DNA of 64,000 bases from Hoeflea_A sp965228435 (GTDB taxonomy: Bacteria > Pseudomonadota > Alphaproteobacteria > Rhizobiales > Rhizobiaceae), in contig OZ245818.1 of assembly GCA_965228435.1 (NCBI GenBank), forward strand, positions 7,254,001 through 7,318,000, in the 5' to 3' direction. Positions 43,191 to 51,601 of this stretch are shown here, in pieces. Position 1 is the first letter of the stretch. Every line of letters begins with the position of its first letter. The position numbers and the translations under genes are program-made. The notes under the pieces were generated by a model that saw only the letters and a list, made by a program, of their open reading frames with translations, had not been told where the DNA came from and searched no databases.

Positions 43191-44225
43191 ATGAACCGGC
43201 AGATAAACAAGGGCGAACTGCGTCAACGCAGCGTTGATGAAATCACCGGAGGGCGGCGGATGCGCCGCAACCGCAAGGCAGGCTGGGTTCGTGATCTCAC
43301 GCGCGAAAACACGCTGACGGTCAATGACCTGATCTGGCCCATTTTTCTGATCCCCGGAGAAAATCGGCGCGAACCCATCGACGCCATGCCCGGGGTCTCC
43401 CGAGTAACGCCAGATCTGGCGGCAAAGGAAGCCGAGAAAGCTGCGGAACTGGGAATACTCGCAATTGCGACATTTCCGAATATCGAAGCCGAACTGCGTG
43501 ACGTCACGGGTTCGAACATTCTGGAATCGGACAACCTGATCAACCAGGCAACGAAGGCGATCAAAGCCGCAGCACCCGAGGTCGGCGTGATCACTGACGT
43601 GGCTCTTGATCCGTTTACCAGCCATGGTCACGACGGCATTCTGCGCGACGGCGTCATCGTCAATGACGAAACCGTAGCGGTTATCACCCGAGCGGCCGTG
43701 ATGCAGGCGGAAGCCGGGGCCGACATCATCGCCCCGTCGGAAATGATGGACGGGCGCATCGGTGCGATACGCGATGCTCTCGACTCGAGCGGCTTCGGCG
43801 ATGTCGGTATCATGTCCTACGCGACCAAATATGCCTCCAGTTATTACGGACCCTACCGGGAAGCCATCGGAACACAGGGGCTGCTGAAAGGTGACAAGCG
43901 GACCTATTACATCGATCCGGCCAACACGGACGAAGCGGTCCGCGAGGCCGCCCTGGACGTTGAGGAAGGGGCCGATATGCTGATGGTCAAGCCCGGCCTG
44001 CCCTACCTCGATATCATCTGGCGGCTGAAGGAAACGTTTGGCATGCCGACCTTCGCCTACCAGGTCTCCGGCGAGTATTCGATGATCCGGGCAGCCGAGC
44101 AGAACGGTTGGATCGACGGTGAGCGTGTGATGATGGAGAGCCTCACGGCTTTCAAACGAGCAGGCTGCGACGGCATCCTGACCTATTTCGCGCCTTTTGC
44201 CGCGGCACTTTTGAAGAAGGGTTGA
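43191..44225 (+). CDS. hemB: Delta-aminolevulinic acid dehydratase
   Basis: 344 residues. Schiff-base lysines lie in SYATKYASSYYGP and MVKPGLPYLD. The metal-binding segment reads DVALDPFTSHGHDG, with Asp instead of the zinc cysteines, so this is the magnesium-type enzyme usual in alphaproteobacteria. It joins two ALA to porphobilinogen in heme and cobalamin synthesis. Confidence 0.97.
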   Translation: MNRQINKGELRQRSVDEITGGRRMRRNRKAGWVRDLTRENTLTVNDLIWPIFLIPGENRREPIDAMPGVSRVTPDLAAKEAEKAAELGILAIATFPNIEAELRDVTGSNILESDNLINQATKAIKAAAPEVGVITDVALDPFTSHGHDGILRDGVIVNDETVAVITRAAVMQAEAGADIIAPSEMMDGRIGAIRDALDSSGFGDVGIMSYATKYASSYYGPYREAIGTQGLLKGDKRTYYIDPANTDEAVREAALDVEEGADMLMVKPGLPYLDIIWRLKETFGMPTFAYQVSGEYSMIRAAEQNGWIDGERVMMESLTAFKRAGCDGILTYFAPFAAALLKKG

Positions 44226-44343
44226 GTCGGGCACCCTACCTTGAAGGCGGCCTTGATCATCCCCACCTTTTCGATGAATTGACCATTGATATCTGCTGTT
44301 CGGAGGTGCTTTTCAGCGTCCGACATGCAGGAAAGGTGCTGCG

Positions 44344-44805
44344 GTGACGCATTCAACGGAAATGATGGACATCGATTTGGACAGCTGGAGAAGCTATGAA
44401 GGCGTTCGGTCTCGGCGCATCATGGCGTTCTTCATCGACTATGCGCTGGTGCTGGCGCTCTGCATTCCGGTTGCCGTGCTAATCTTCTTCATTGGCGTCT
44501 TCAGCTTTGGCCTCGGGTGGGCACTCTATTCGGTGCTGTTTGCGATCGTCGCCCTGCCCTATGTCGGTTTGACCCTTGGCGGCCCCAAGCAGGCAACACC
44601 CGGCATGCAGATTGCCGGTGTTCGGATGAGCCGCACCGACGGTGGCCCGGTCGATCCCATGCTGGCCATGGTCCACGCCGTTTTGTTTTGGGTCGGAAAT
44701 GTGGTTCTTACGCCATTGATCCTGCTGGTCAGTCTCTTTACCGACCGAAAACGGCTTCTGCATGACCTCCTGCTCGGCGTCGTGGTTACTCGCGACGATC
44801 GCTAG
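44344..44805 (+). CDS. RDD family membrane protein
   Basis: 153 residues, GTG start at 44344 after AGGAAAGG (ATG 44362 possible). RRIMAFFIDYALVL gives the Arg-Asp of the RDD name, and TPGMQIAGVRM and DRKRLLHDLLLGVVV are the conserved later parts. Three to four transmembrane helices. The function of this family is mostly unknown; some act in ion or osmotic stress. It follows hemB by 118 bases. Confidence 0.88.
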   Translation: MTHSTEMMDIDLDSWRSYEGVRSRRIMAFFIDYALVLALCIPVAVLIFFIGVFSFGLGWALYSVLFAIVALPYVGLTLGGPKQATPGMQIAGVRMSRTDGGPVDPMLAMVHAVLFWVGNVVLTPLILLVSLFTDRKRLLHDLLLGVVVTRDDR

Positions 44806-45243
44806 GTGTAGGCCAGATGACCCAATGCCGGTGGGTGTTGGAACAAACTTTCCCGAAACCGGTCATGAAGGCAATTCCGCGGTTGCCTTTTTGCGCATAT
44901 TGAAATCGCGCGCTTGGACGGAATGAGTTCGGTGCATAAGAGCAAAGGGCGACAAGTTTGGATCATTTGATGGCAGCAGATCGGCTCCACTCGGCAAGGC
45001 GCGTCGCGCAGCGCGATGTGGTGCATCGGGCAAGCGGCGCAACGCAGCCGATGGGCCGATATGCAGCCACCCTTCGGGCCGGGCGCTTTTGGCCCCTGGC
45101 GTCGTTGGCTTGCACTTGTGGTGGGGTGGCACCACGGCCTGCAATCCGCCTAGCCAGCGACCAAAATCGCCACGGTCAAATGGTTCAAACTTGTCGCCCT
45201 TTGCTCTAGGCTAGATCCAGCGCTCATTTGACCTGGATCGGGC
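44806..45243. other. Non-coding region holding an inverted-repeat element
   Basis: About 440 bases between the RDD gene and the SLC13 transporter. Most is taken by the element at 44939-45207. Just before the transporter, GATCCAG (45214-45220) and CTGGATC (45233-45239) form a hairpin that covers part of its ribosome-binding region. Confidence 0.6.
44939..45207. repeat. 269-bp element with perfect 22-bp terminal inverted repeats
   Basis: The sequence starting AGAGCAAAGGGCGAC at 44939-44960 is exactly complementary to 45186-45207. The match resumes inside with CATTTGA/TCAAATG (44964-44970 with 45176-45182). Internal short inverted repeats exist, for example GCCACCC/GGGTGGC (45066-45072 and 45124-45130). 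No transposase is encoded. It resembles a MITE or a chromosomal palindromic repeat. A possible TA duplication flanks it. Confidence 0.75.
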
Positions 45244-47082
45244 ATGCAGGATCTTCATCTTCTGGCGACCTTCGTCATTATTGGCGCCACCGTCATTGCC
45301 TACGCCTCCGAAAGAATGTCGATGGAGGCGGTGTCGCTGGGGTCCCTTTCGGTCCTGCTGCTGCTCTTCGGTTTCTTCCCCTACACCGATGCGCAAGGAA
45401 CGACGCTGACACCGGCGGTTTTGCTGAAGGGCTTCTCGGATCCGGCACTTGCAACGGTGATTGCTCTGCTGATCGTCGGCCAAGGGCTTTTTGCTACAGA
45501 TGCCATTGACGGCCCGGCCCGGGCTTTCGGCCGGTTGGGCGGAACCAGTGGCCGGCGATCGATCTTTCTCGTCATCATTGCTGCGGGTGTACTGAGCGCG
45601 TTTCTCAACAACACACCGGTCGTGGTGATCTTCATTCCGATCCTGACGGTGATCGCGGCGCAACGGCGTTATCCCGGTTTCCGCGCGTTCATGCCCCTCT
45701 CCTTCATGTGCATTCTCGGCGGCATGACCACACTGCTGGGCTCGTCCACCAACCTGATCGCCGCTGGCGTTGCTCAGGACAACGGGGTCACCATATCGTT
45801 CTTCGATCTGACCGGCATGGGACTGATGCTGGCGGCCGTCGGCGGCATCTACGTTCTCTTTGTCATGCCGTGGATGATGCGCGAACGCTCCTCGGACATG
45901 GTCCGTGATCACTCCACTCAAGGGGCGCAATTCATCGGCGAGATACCGATCGTCCCGGGGCATCCGTTCATTGGTTTGAAATCGCGCGCCGGCATGTTTC
46001 CAGGCATTCGCGATCTCACGTTGCGCCTGATGCATCGTCGTGACGTTCCGATCCTGCCACCGTTCGAGGACATTACGCTGTCCGCCGGCGACACCCTTGT
46101 GGTGACCGGAACGAGGCGCGCGTTTTCCCGCGCGCTTGCGCATGGCAATGCCATTGCAGACCCGGATGAACCCACCGACAGCAGCGAAGTTCCCGAAGAC
46201 GGCGTCGATACGCCCCGGCCGGGTCCGGACTACCACCTTGCAGAGGCTGTGCTCGCACCCGGGTCGCGGTTCGCCGGTCGCACAATCCAGCTCTCCGGCA
46301 TACGCGCCCGCTATGGCATCTCGGTCTTCGGCGTACAGCGCAAGAGCCGAATGGCGCGCATGCCGCTGTCGGAAATCCGGCTGGAGCCCGGCGACACCCT
46401 GCTGCTCGGCGGCAACTACGACCAGCTTATGCATATGCGTGGCGATCACGATCTGCTGTTGCTTGAATATTCGGCCGAGCCGGTTCCGCAGACGCGCAAG
46501 GCGACAATCGCCTTCACGATCTTCCTGATGATCATCATCCTGTCGGCCTTCGAGATCCTGCCGATCGTGGTCAGCGCGATATCGGGCGCCGCCCTTATGC
46601 TGGCCTTCGGATGTCTGACGATTTACCAGGCGGCGCGTGCATTCGACCGGCAGGTTTTTCTGCTGGTCGGCTCATCCATCGCCCTGGCGACCGCCATGCA
46701 GGCCACCGGCGGTGCGGCGCTGATTGCCCAGTCGACCGTTGCGGCGCTGATGGATGCGCCTGTGCCGATCGTGCTGTCGCTGCTTTTCATCGTCATGGCC
46801 TTTGTGACGAACATACTCAGCAACAATGCAACGGCGGTCCTGTTCATGCCGATCGCGCTCGGAATTGCTGCCCGGCTTGATGCTTCGCAGGAGGCCTTTG
46901 TGGCCGCGGTGATCTTTGCCGCCAATACCAGCTTCGCCACTCCTATCGGGTATCAGACCAACCTGCTGGTCATGGGGCCCGGTCATTACGGATTTCGCGA
47001 TTTTCTTCGTGCCGGTCTTCCGTTGGTCGCCATCATCTGGTTAACATTTTCACTTATCGCGCCATGGTATTATGGCCTATGA
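45244..47082 (+). CDS. SLC13/DASS-type transporter with two TrkA-C domains
   Basis: 612 residues. Two transporter halves (about 1-210 and 420-612, 11-12 helices) carry the DASS signatures NNTPVVVIFIP...GSSTNLI and NILSNNATAVLFMP...IGYQTNLLV. Between them are two RCK_C/TrkA-C domains, each with an xxLxxGDTLxxxG motif (DITLSAGDTLVVTG and EIRLEPGDTLLLGG). The ligand may be sulfate, a dicarboxylate or another anion; the TrkA-C domains probably gate it. Confidence 0.92.
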   Translation: MQDLHLLATFVIIGATVIAYASERMSMEAVSLGSLSVLLLLFGFFPYTDAQGTTLTPAVLLKGFSDPALATVIALLIVGQGLFATDAIDGPARAFGRLGGTSGRRSIFLVIIAAGVLSAFLNNTPVVVIFIPILTVIAAQRRYPGFRAFMPLSFMCILGGMTTLLGSSTNLIAAGVAQDNGVTISFFDLTGMGLMLAAVGGIYVLFVMPWMMRERSSDMVRDHSTQGAQFIGEIPIVPGHPFIGLKSRAGMFPGIRDLTLRLMHRRDVPILPPFEDITLSAGDTLVVTGTRRAFSRALAHGNAIADPDEPTDSSEVPEDGVDTPRPGPDYHLAEAVLAPGSRFAGRTIQLSGIRARYGISVFGVQRKSRMARMPLSEIRLEPGDTLLLGGNYDQLMHMRGDHDLLLLEYSAEPVPQTRKATIAFTIFLMIIILSAFEILPIVVSAISGAALMLAFGCLTIYQAARAFDRQVFLLVGSSIALATAMQATGGAALIAQSTVAALMDAPVPIVLSLLFIVMAFVTNILSNNATAVLFMPIALGIAARLDASQEAFVAAVIFAANTSFATPIGYQTNLLVMGPGHYGFRDFLRAGLPLVAIIWLTFSLIAPWYYGL

Positions 47083-47113
47083 TCGACGGCACACAGGAAC
47101 CTGACAGAGGTCG

Positions 47114-47872
47114 ATGACGAACCAACCCGTCCAGTCACCGCAGTTCTTCCTGACGGCGCCGTCGCCCTGCCCCTATCTGGAGGGGCAGTTCGAACGCAAG
47201 GTCTTCACGCACCTGGTCGGCGACAAGGCGGCGGAACTCAATGACCTTTTGACCCAGGGTGGCTTCCGGCGGTCGCAAAACATCGCTTACCGCCCAGCCT
47301 GTGAAAGCTGCCGGGCCTGTGTTTCCGTGCGTATCCTCGCACAGGAGTTTCAGGCGAACCGTTCGATGAAACGGATCATTGCACGCAATGACGACATCGC
47401 CGCCCAGGAATTCCCAGCCGAGCCTTCCAGCGAGCAGTATTCGCTGTTCCGGGCCTATCTAGACGCCCGACACCAGCAGGGCGGCATGTCGGACATGACG
47501 GTTCTCGACTATGCGATGATGGTTGAGGACACCCATGTTCCGACCCGAATCATCGAATACCGGCTCACCGAGCGTTCGGGCGACGGCAGCGAAGCCGGGC
47601 GTCTGGCCGGCGTCGCCCTGAGTGACATGATGGCTGACGGCGTCTCGATGGTCTATTCCTTCTTCGATCCGGATTTTGCCAACCGCTCTCTCGGCACCTA
47701 CATGATCCTCGATCACATAAGGCGCGCTCGCGAAAAGGGTCTGCCGCATGTCTACCTCGGCTACTGGGTCGCCGGTTCACGCAAGATGGGCTACAAGACC
47801 CGGTTCCTGCCGCAGGATCATCTTATGGCAAGCGGATGGGAGCGCTTCACGGGTGAGCCCGAGCGCGACTGA
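47114..47872 (+). CDS. bpt: Leucyl/arginyl-tRNA-protein transferase (Bpt)
   Basis: 252 residues. The ATE N-terminal domain has CPYLEGQFERKVFTHL and the Cys cluster RPACESCRACVSVR; the C-terminal GNAT-like domain has VYSFFDPDFANRSLGTYMI and YLGYWVAGSRKMGYK. It adds Leu to proteins with acidic N-termini, feeding the ClpS/ClpAP N-end rule. It ends 12 bases from the convergent parC stop. Confidence 0.96.
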   Translation: MTNQPVQSPQFFLTAPSPCPYLEGQFERKVFTHLVGDKAAELNDLLTQGGFRRSQNIAYRPACESCRACVSVRILAQEFQANRSMKRIIARNDDIAAQEFPAEPSSEQYSLFRAYLDARHQQGGMSDMTVLDYAMMVEDTHVPTRIIEYRLTERSGDGSEAGRLAGVALSDMMADGVSMVYSFFDPDFANRSLGTYMILDHIRRAREKGLPHVYLGYWVAGSRKMGYKTRFLPQDHLMASGWERFTGEPERD

Positions 47873-47884
47873 TCAGCTTTCATT

Positions 47885-50137
47885 CTAACCGGTAAAACGG
47901 CCTGAACGCGGAAAACCCTTCGGCGCGAGACGCCCGGCCTGGGCGCGGTCGCCCATCCATTCGCGCAGTTCGTCCTGTGTCTTCGTATGGGTGCGGCCCG
48001 CGGAGTCCGTCCAGGTCAATCCGTCGGCCATGTTGAACATCTTGACGTCAGCGATGCCGCCGTCCTTGTAGCGTTGCAGCCGTACACCCTTGCCGCGGGT
48101 CATTTCCGGCAATTGCACGGCAGGGAATACCAGCAGCTTGCGATTTTTCCCGATGACGGCAACGTGGTCGCCGACGGCGGGGACGCAGAGCGTCGCTTCG
48201 ACCGGCAGCTTGACGTTCATGACCTGCTTGCCCTTGCGGGTATTGGCGCTGATTTCGCCCTGTGGCACCACGAAGCCGTTGCCTGCTGTCGACGCGACCA
48301 GCAACCGGCCGTCCGGATCGTGCACAAAAGCGGAGACGATATCCTGGTCGTTATCCATATCGACCATGATGCGCACCGGTTCGCCATGACCGCGACCGCC
48401 CGGGAGACGATCGCCGGCTAGTGTGTAGAACTTGCCGCCGGTGGTGAAGAGCATGATCTTGTCGGTCGTATAGGCCGGGAACGCGACTTTCAGCTTGTCA
48501 CCTTCCTTGAAGGTCAGTGAAGCCGTGTCCGACAGATGGCCCTTCATCGCGCGGATCCAGCCTTTTTGCGAGACGACGACTGTGACCGGCTCCTTCTCGA
48601 TCATTGCCTGTTGGATGGCCTCGAAATCGGTTTCCGGCGCATCGCCGAATATCGTCCGGCGCCGACCCAGTTTGGTGTCCTTGCCGAACTGCTTTTTGAC
48701 CTCGCTGATTTCCCAGGAAATCGTCGCCCATTGTTTTTCGTCGGACGCGAGCAGCGCTTCTATGTCCGCCTTCTCCGACGTCAGGTTGTCGAACTCCTTG
48801 CGGATTTCGATTTCTTCCAGCTTGCGCAAGGAGCGCAGGCGCATGTTGAGAATCGACTCTGCCTGCAAATCGGTCAGCTCGAAGCGCCGCATCAGTTCGG
48901 CCTTCGGGTCGTCTTCCTCGCGGATGATGCGGATGACTTCGTCGATGTTGAGGTAAGCGATCAGGTAACCGCCGAGGATCTCCAATCGGCGTTCAATCGC
49001 GGCCAGCCGATGTCTCGAGCGCCGCTGCAGGACTTCCTTGCGATGCTCCAGCCATTCCAGGAGAACCTGGGGAAGCGACATGACCTTGGGCACCTTGCCC
49101 TTGGATAGCACGTTGAGGTTCAGGGAGACGCGCGATTCCAGGTCTGTCAGCTTGAACAGCGATTCCATCAGCAGCGTCGGATCGACACCGCGGCTCTTCG
49201 GCACCAGAACAAGACGGATATCTTCCGCCGATTCGTCGCGAACATCGTCGAGCAATGGCAATTTGCGGGCGATCAGCAATTCGGCGATCTTTTCGACCAG
49301 GCGCGACTTCTGCACCTGATACGGAATTTCCGTCACGACGATGACATAGCCACCCCGGCCGGCATCCTCTTTTTCCCAGCGGGCCCGCACGCGGAAACCA
49401 CCTCGGCCGGTCTTGTAAGCTTCCAGAATGGACTGCCGGTCTTCGACGATGACTCCGCCCGTCGGAAAATCAGGCCCGGGCACGAATTCGACCATTTTTT
49501 CGATGCGCGCGTTCGGATGTTTGATCAGGTGTTGCGCGGCATCGCAGAGCTCGGCGACATTGTGTGGCGGGATCGACGTTGCCATTCCGACGGCGATGCC
49601 GGTCGCACCATTGGCAAGAAGGTTCGGGAAAGCGCCCGGCAGGACCACCGGCTCGCTGTTCTCCTCATCATAGGTAGTGCGGAAGTCGACAGCATCCTGG
49701 TCGATGCCCTGCAGCAGCAACTCGGCCACCGAAGTCATCTTCGACTCCGTGTAACGCATGGCCGCAGCGTTGTCGCCGTCGACATTGCCGAAATTACCTT
49801 GTCCGTCCACGAGCGGATAGCGGACGGCAAAATCCTGCGCCAGCCGCACCAGCGCGTCGTAGATCGCCTGGTCGCCGTGCGGATGGAAATTGCCCATCAC
49901 TTCGCCAACGATCTTGGCGCACTTCTTGAAGCTGCCATTGGAACGCAGGCCCATATCGCTCATCGCATAAACGATGCGGCGGTGAACCGGCTTTAGTCCG
50001 TCGCGCACGTCCGGCAACGCCCTGTGCATGATCGTCGACAAGGCGTAGGCTAGATATCGCTCCTCAAGCGCGGATTTGAGGTCGACCGGTTCGCTATCGT
50101 CATCGCCGCCGCCCGGCGGCACAAGGCTCTTTCCCAT
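47885..50137 (-). CDS. parC: DNA topoisomerase IV subunit A
   Basis: 750 residues. The catalytic Tyr is in DNAAAMRYTESKM; quinolone-region residues lie in HPHGDQAIYDALVRLAQ. A coiled coil follows at about 440-480, and the C-terminal beta-pinwheel (from about 510) is short, as in ParC rather than GyrA. Decatenates daughter chromosomes with ParE, which is not in the window. Confidence 0.97.
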   Translation of the reverse strand: MGKSLVPPGGGDDDSEPVDLKSALEERYLAYALSTIMHRALPDVRDGLKPVHRRIVYAMSDMGLRSNGSFKKCAKIVGEVMGNFHPHGDQAIYDALVRLAQDFAVRYPLVDGQGNFGNVDGDNAAAMRYTESKMTSVAELLLQGIDQDAVDFRTTYDEENSEPVVLPGAFPNLLANGATGIAVGMATSIPPHNVAELCDAAQHLIKHPNARIEKMVEFVPGPDFPTGGVIVEDRQSILEAYKTGRGGFRVRARWEKEDAGRGGYVIVVTEIPYQVQKSRLVEKIAELLIARKLPLLDDVRDESAEDIRLVLVPKSRGVDPTLLMESLFKLTDLESRVSLNLNVLSKGKVPKVMSLPQVLLEWLEHRKEVLQRRSRHRLAAIERRLEILGGYLIAYLNIDEVIRIIREEDDPKAELMRRFELTDLQAESILNMRLRSLRKLEEIEIRKEFDNLTSEKADIEALLASDEKQWATISWEISEVKKQFGKDTKLGRRRTIFGDAPETDFEAIQQAMIEKEPVTVVVSQKGWIRAMKGHLSDTASLTFKEGDKLKVAFPAYTTDKIMLFTTGGKFYTLAGDRLPGGRGHGEPVRIMVDMDNDQDIVSAFVHDPDGRLLVASTAGNGFVVPQGEISANTRKGKQVMNVKLPVEATLCVPAVGDHVAVIGKNRKLLVFPAVQLPEMTRGKGVRLQRYKDGGIADVKMFNMADGLTWTDSAGRTHTKTQDELREWMGDRAQAGRLAPKGFPRSGRFTG

Positions 50138-50353
50138 GGGTTTATGGGATTAAACGATGCAGTGATTCGCGGCAATAGTCGCAAGAAACTCGATGAGTAG
50201 AGGTAAGAATCAATCAACCACCGATGGGATTCGACCTGGCAAACTGCACGAAAAATGCTGAGCGCCCTATCCTTTGACCCTTAAAACCGCTTGAATATCA
50301 CCCATATGTTTTCCGCGCAGAGTTTTTGAATCGTCTTGAGGGAAGGAAAAATC

Positions 50354-51544
50354 ATGCTTGCATATCATTCGCGGTCAGTCCTGCTGGCCGGAGCCACCTT
50401 ACTGGCCTCGACCCAGATCACGCTGGCTCTTGATGCAGACGACTTTGCCAAGAAGCTGACGCAGGCATGGGGATCGGGAGGCGCAGCCATCACCTATGAC
50501 GGCGCGACCGCCAGTGGTGACAACGTGACAATTGAGAACCTGAGGGTTGGCATGGCCGGCGAACCGGCGACCTTCGGGATGGGCAACCTCCAGTTCCAGG
50601 GCGTCAAGGAGGACGGGTCAGGAAACTACAACGTCGCTTCAATGGCGGAGAGTGAAATCACCTTCAGCCAGGATGAGATTTCATTCTCGATCAGCGACAT
50701 CAGCATCGAGAATCTGTACGTGCCGGCCGATTCAACGGCCAACAGCATCGACAATATGTTCTTCTATGACCGCGCGACAACCGGTCCGGTCGTGTTCAAC
50801 ATCCAGGGCAACGAGGTCTTCAAGATTGCCCGCTCCGATACACGCAACACCCGGAGCTCGAATGGCGATCAGTGGGATTTCGATGCGCGTCTCGACGGGC
50901 TGGAGATCGATCTCGCAAGCGTCGATGATGCACAGGCTCGCCAGGTCATCACCGGAATGGGCTATCAGAACATATCGGGCGACATGGTGATCAAGGGTTT
51001 TTGGCACGCCACGAATGGAGAGCTCACACTTTCCGATTACGCCCTGACGCTCAATGATGTCGGTCGGCTCGCTCTGAGCTTCTCGATCTCGGGTTATACG
51101 CTGGAGTTTGTCAAAAGCCTGCAGGAACTACAGAAGAACATGGCCGGCAAGGCAGACGACGCGAAAGCCCAACAGGCCATGGGGCTCGCCATGATGGGTA
51201 TGATGCAGCAATTGACGTTCAACAACATGGCCTTGCGCTTCGACGATGCATCGCTCACCAACAAGGTGCTTGACATGGTGGCGAGCCAGCAGGGTATGAG
51301 CCGCGATCAAATGGTTCAGGGCGTTCAGGGCATGTTGCCCTTCGTCCTTGGCCAGTTAAACAATCCGGAATTCCAGAAATCGGTCACGGAGGCGGTCAGC
51401 CTTTATCTTTCGGATCCGCGCAACATTGAAGTTGCCGCGCGGCCTGAAAGCCCCGTGCCATTCGCTTCGGTAGTCGGTGCCGCCATGGGCGCTCCGCAGA
51501 GCCTGCCCGACGTGCTGAATGTGATGATTTCCGCCAACCAGTAG
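50354..51544 (+). CDS. Exported protein of unknown function
   Basis: 396 residues from ATG 50354 (AGGAAA upstream). A signal peptide (about 1-29, ending TLALD) is followed by a long beta-rich region of repeated Asp/Asn turns up to about residue 230, then a helical Met/Gln-rich segment (MGLAMMGMMQQLTFNNM). I do not recognise the family beyond resemblance to exported Hyphomicrobiales proteins. An intrinsic terminator follows, so it is monocistronic. Confidence 0.75.
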   Translation: MLAYHSRSVLLAGATLLASTQITLALDADDFAKKLTQAWGSGGAAITYDGATASGDNVTIENLRVGMAGEPATFGMGNLQFQGVKEDGSGNYNVASMAESEITFSQDEISFSISDISIENLYVPADSTANSIDNMFFYDRATTGPVVFNIQGNEVFKIARSDTRNTRSSNGDQWDFDARLDGLEIDLASVDDAQARQVITGMGYQNISGDMVIKGFWHATNGELTLSDYALTLNDVGRLALSFSISGYTLEFVKSLQELQKNMAGKADDAKAQQAMGLAMMGMMQQLTFNNMALRFDDASLTNKVLDMVASQQGMSRDQMVQGVQGMLPFVLGQLNNPEFQKSVTEAVSLYLSDPRNIEVAARPESPVPFASVVGAAMGAPQSLPDVLNVMISANQ

Positions 51545-51570
51545 GCGTAGCAAAATCCCCGATGAGACGA

Positions 51571-51599
51571 GGCCCCGCCGTTTTCGGCGGGGCCTTTTT
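51571..51599 (+). terminator. Intrinsic terminator
   Basis: GGCCCCGCCG (51571-51580), loop TTTT, CGGCGGGGCC (51585-51594), then TTTTT (51595-51599). It terminates the exported-protein gene; on the minus strand, where aspS arrives, no T-run follows the stem. Confidence 0.95.
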
Positions 51600-51601
51600 G
51601 G

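Noticed and set aside
43152..44234. 360-codon minus-strand frame opposite hemB
   Set aside because: Antisense shadow of a conserved enzyme.
44863..45144. 93-codon minus-strand frame across the left arm of the inverted-repeat element
   Set aside because: Lies in a repeat-like sequence, has no ribosome site, and better fits a non-coding element.
45211..46449. 412-codon minus-strand frame opposite the SLC13 transporter
   Set aside because: Antisense shadow; His/Arg-rich without domains.
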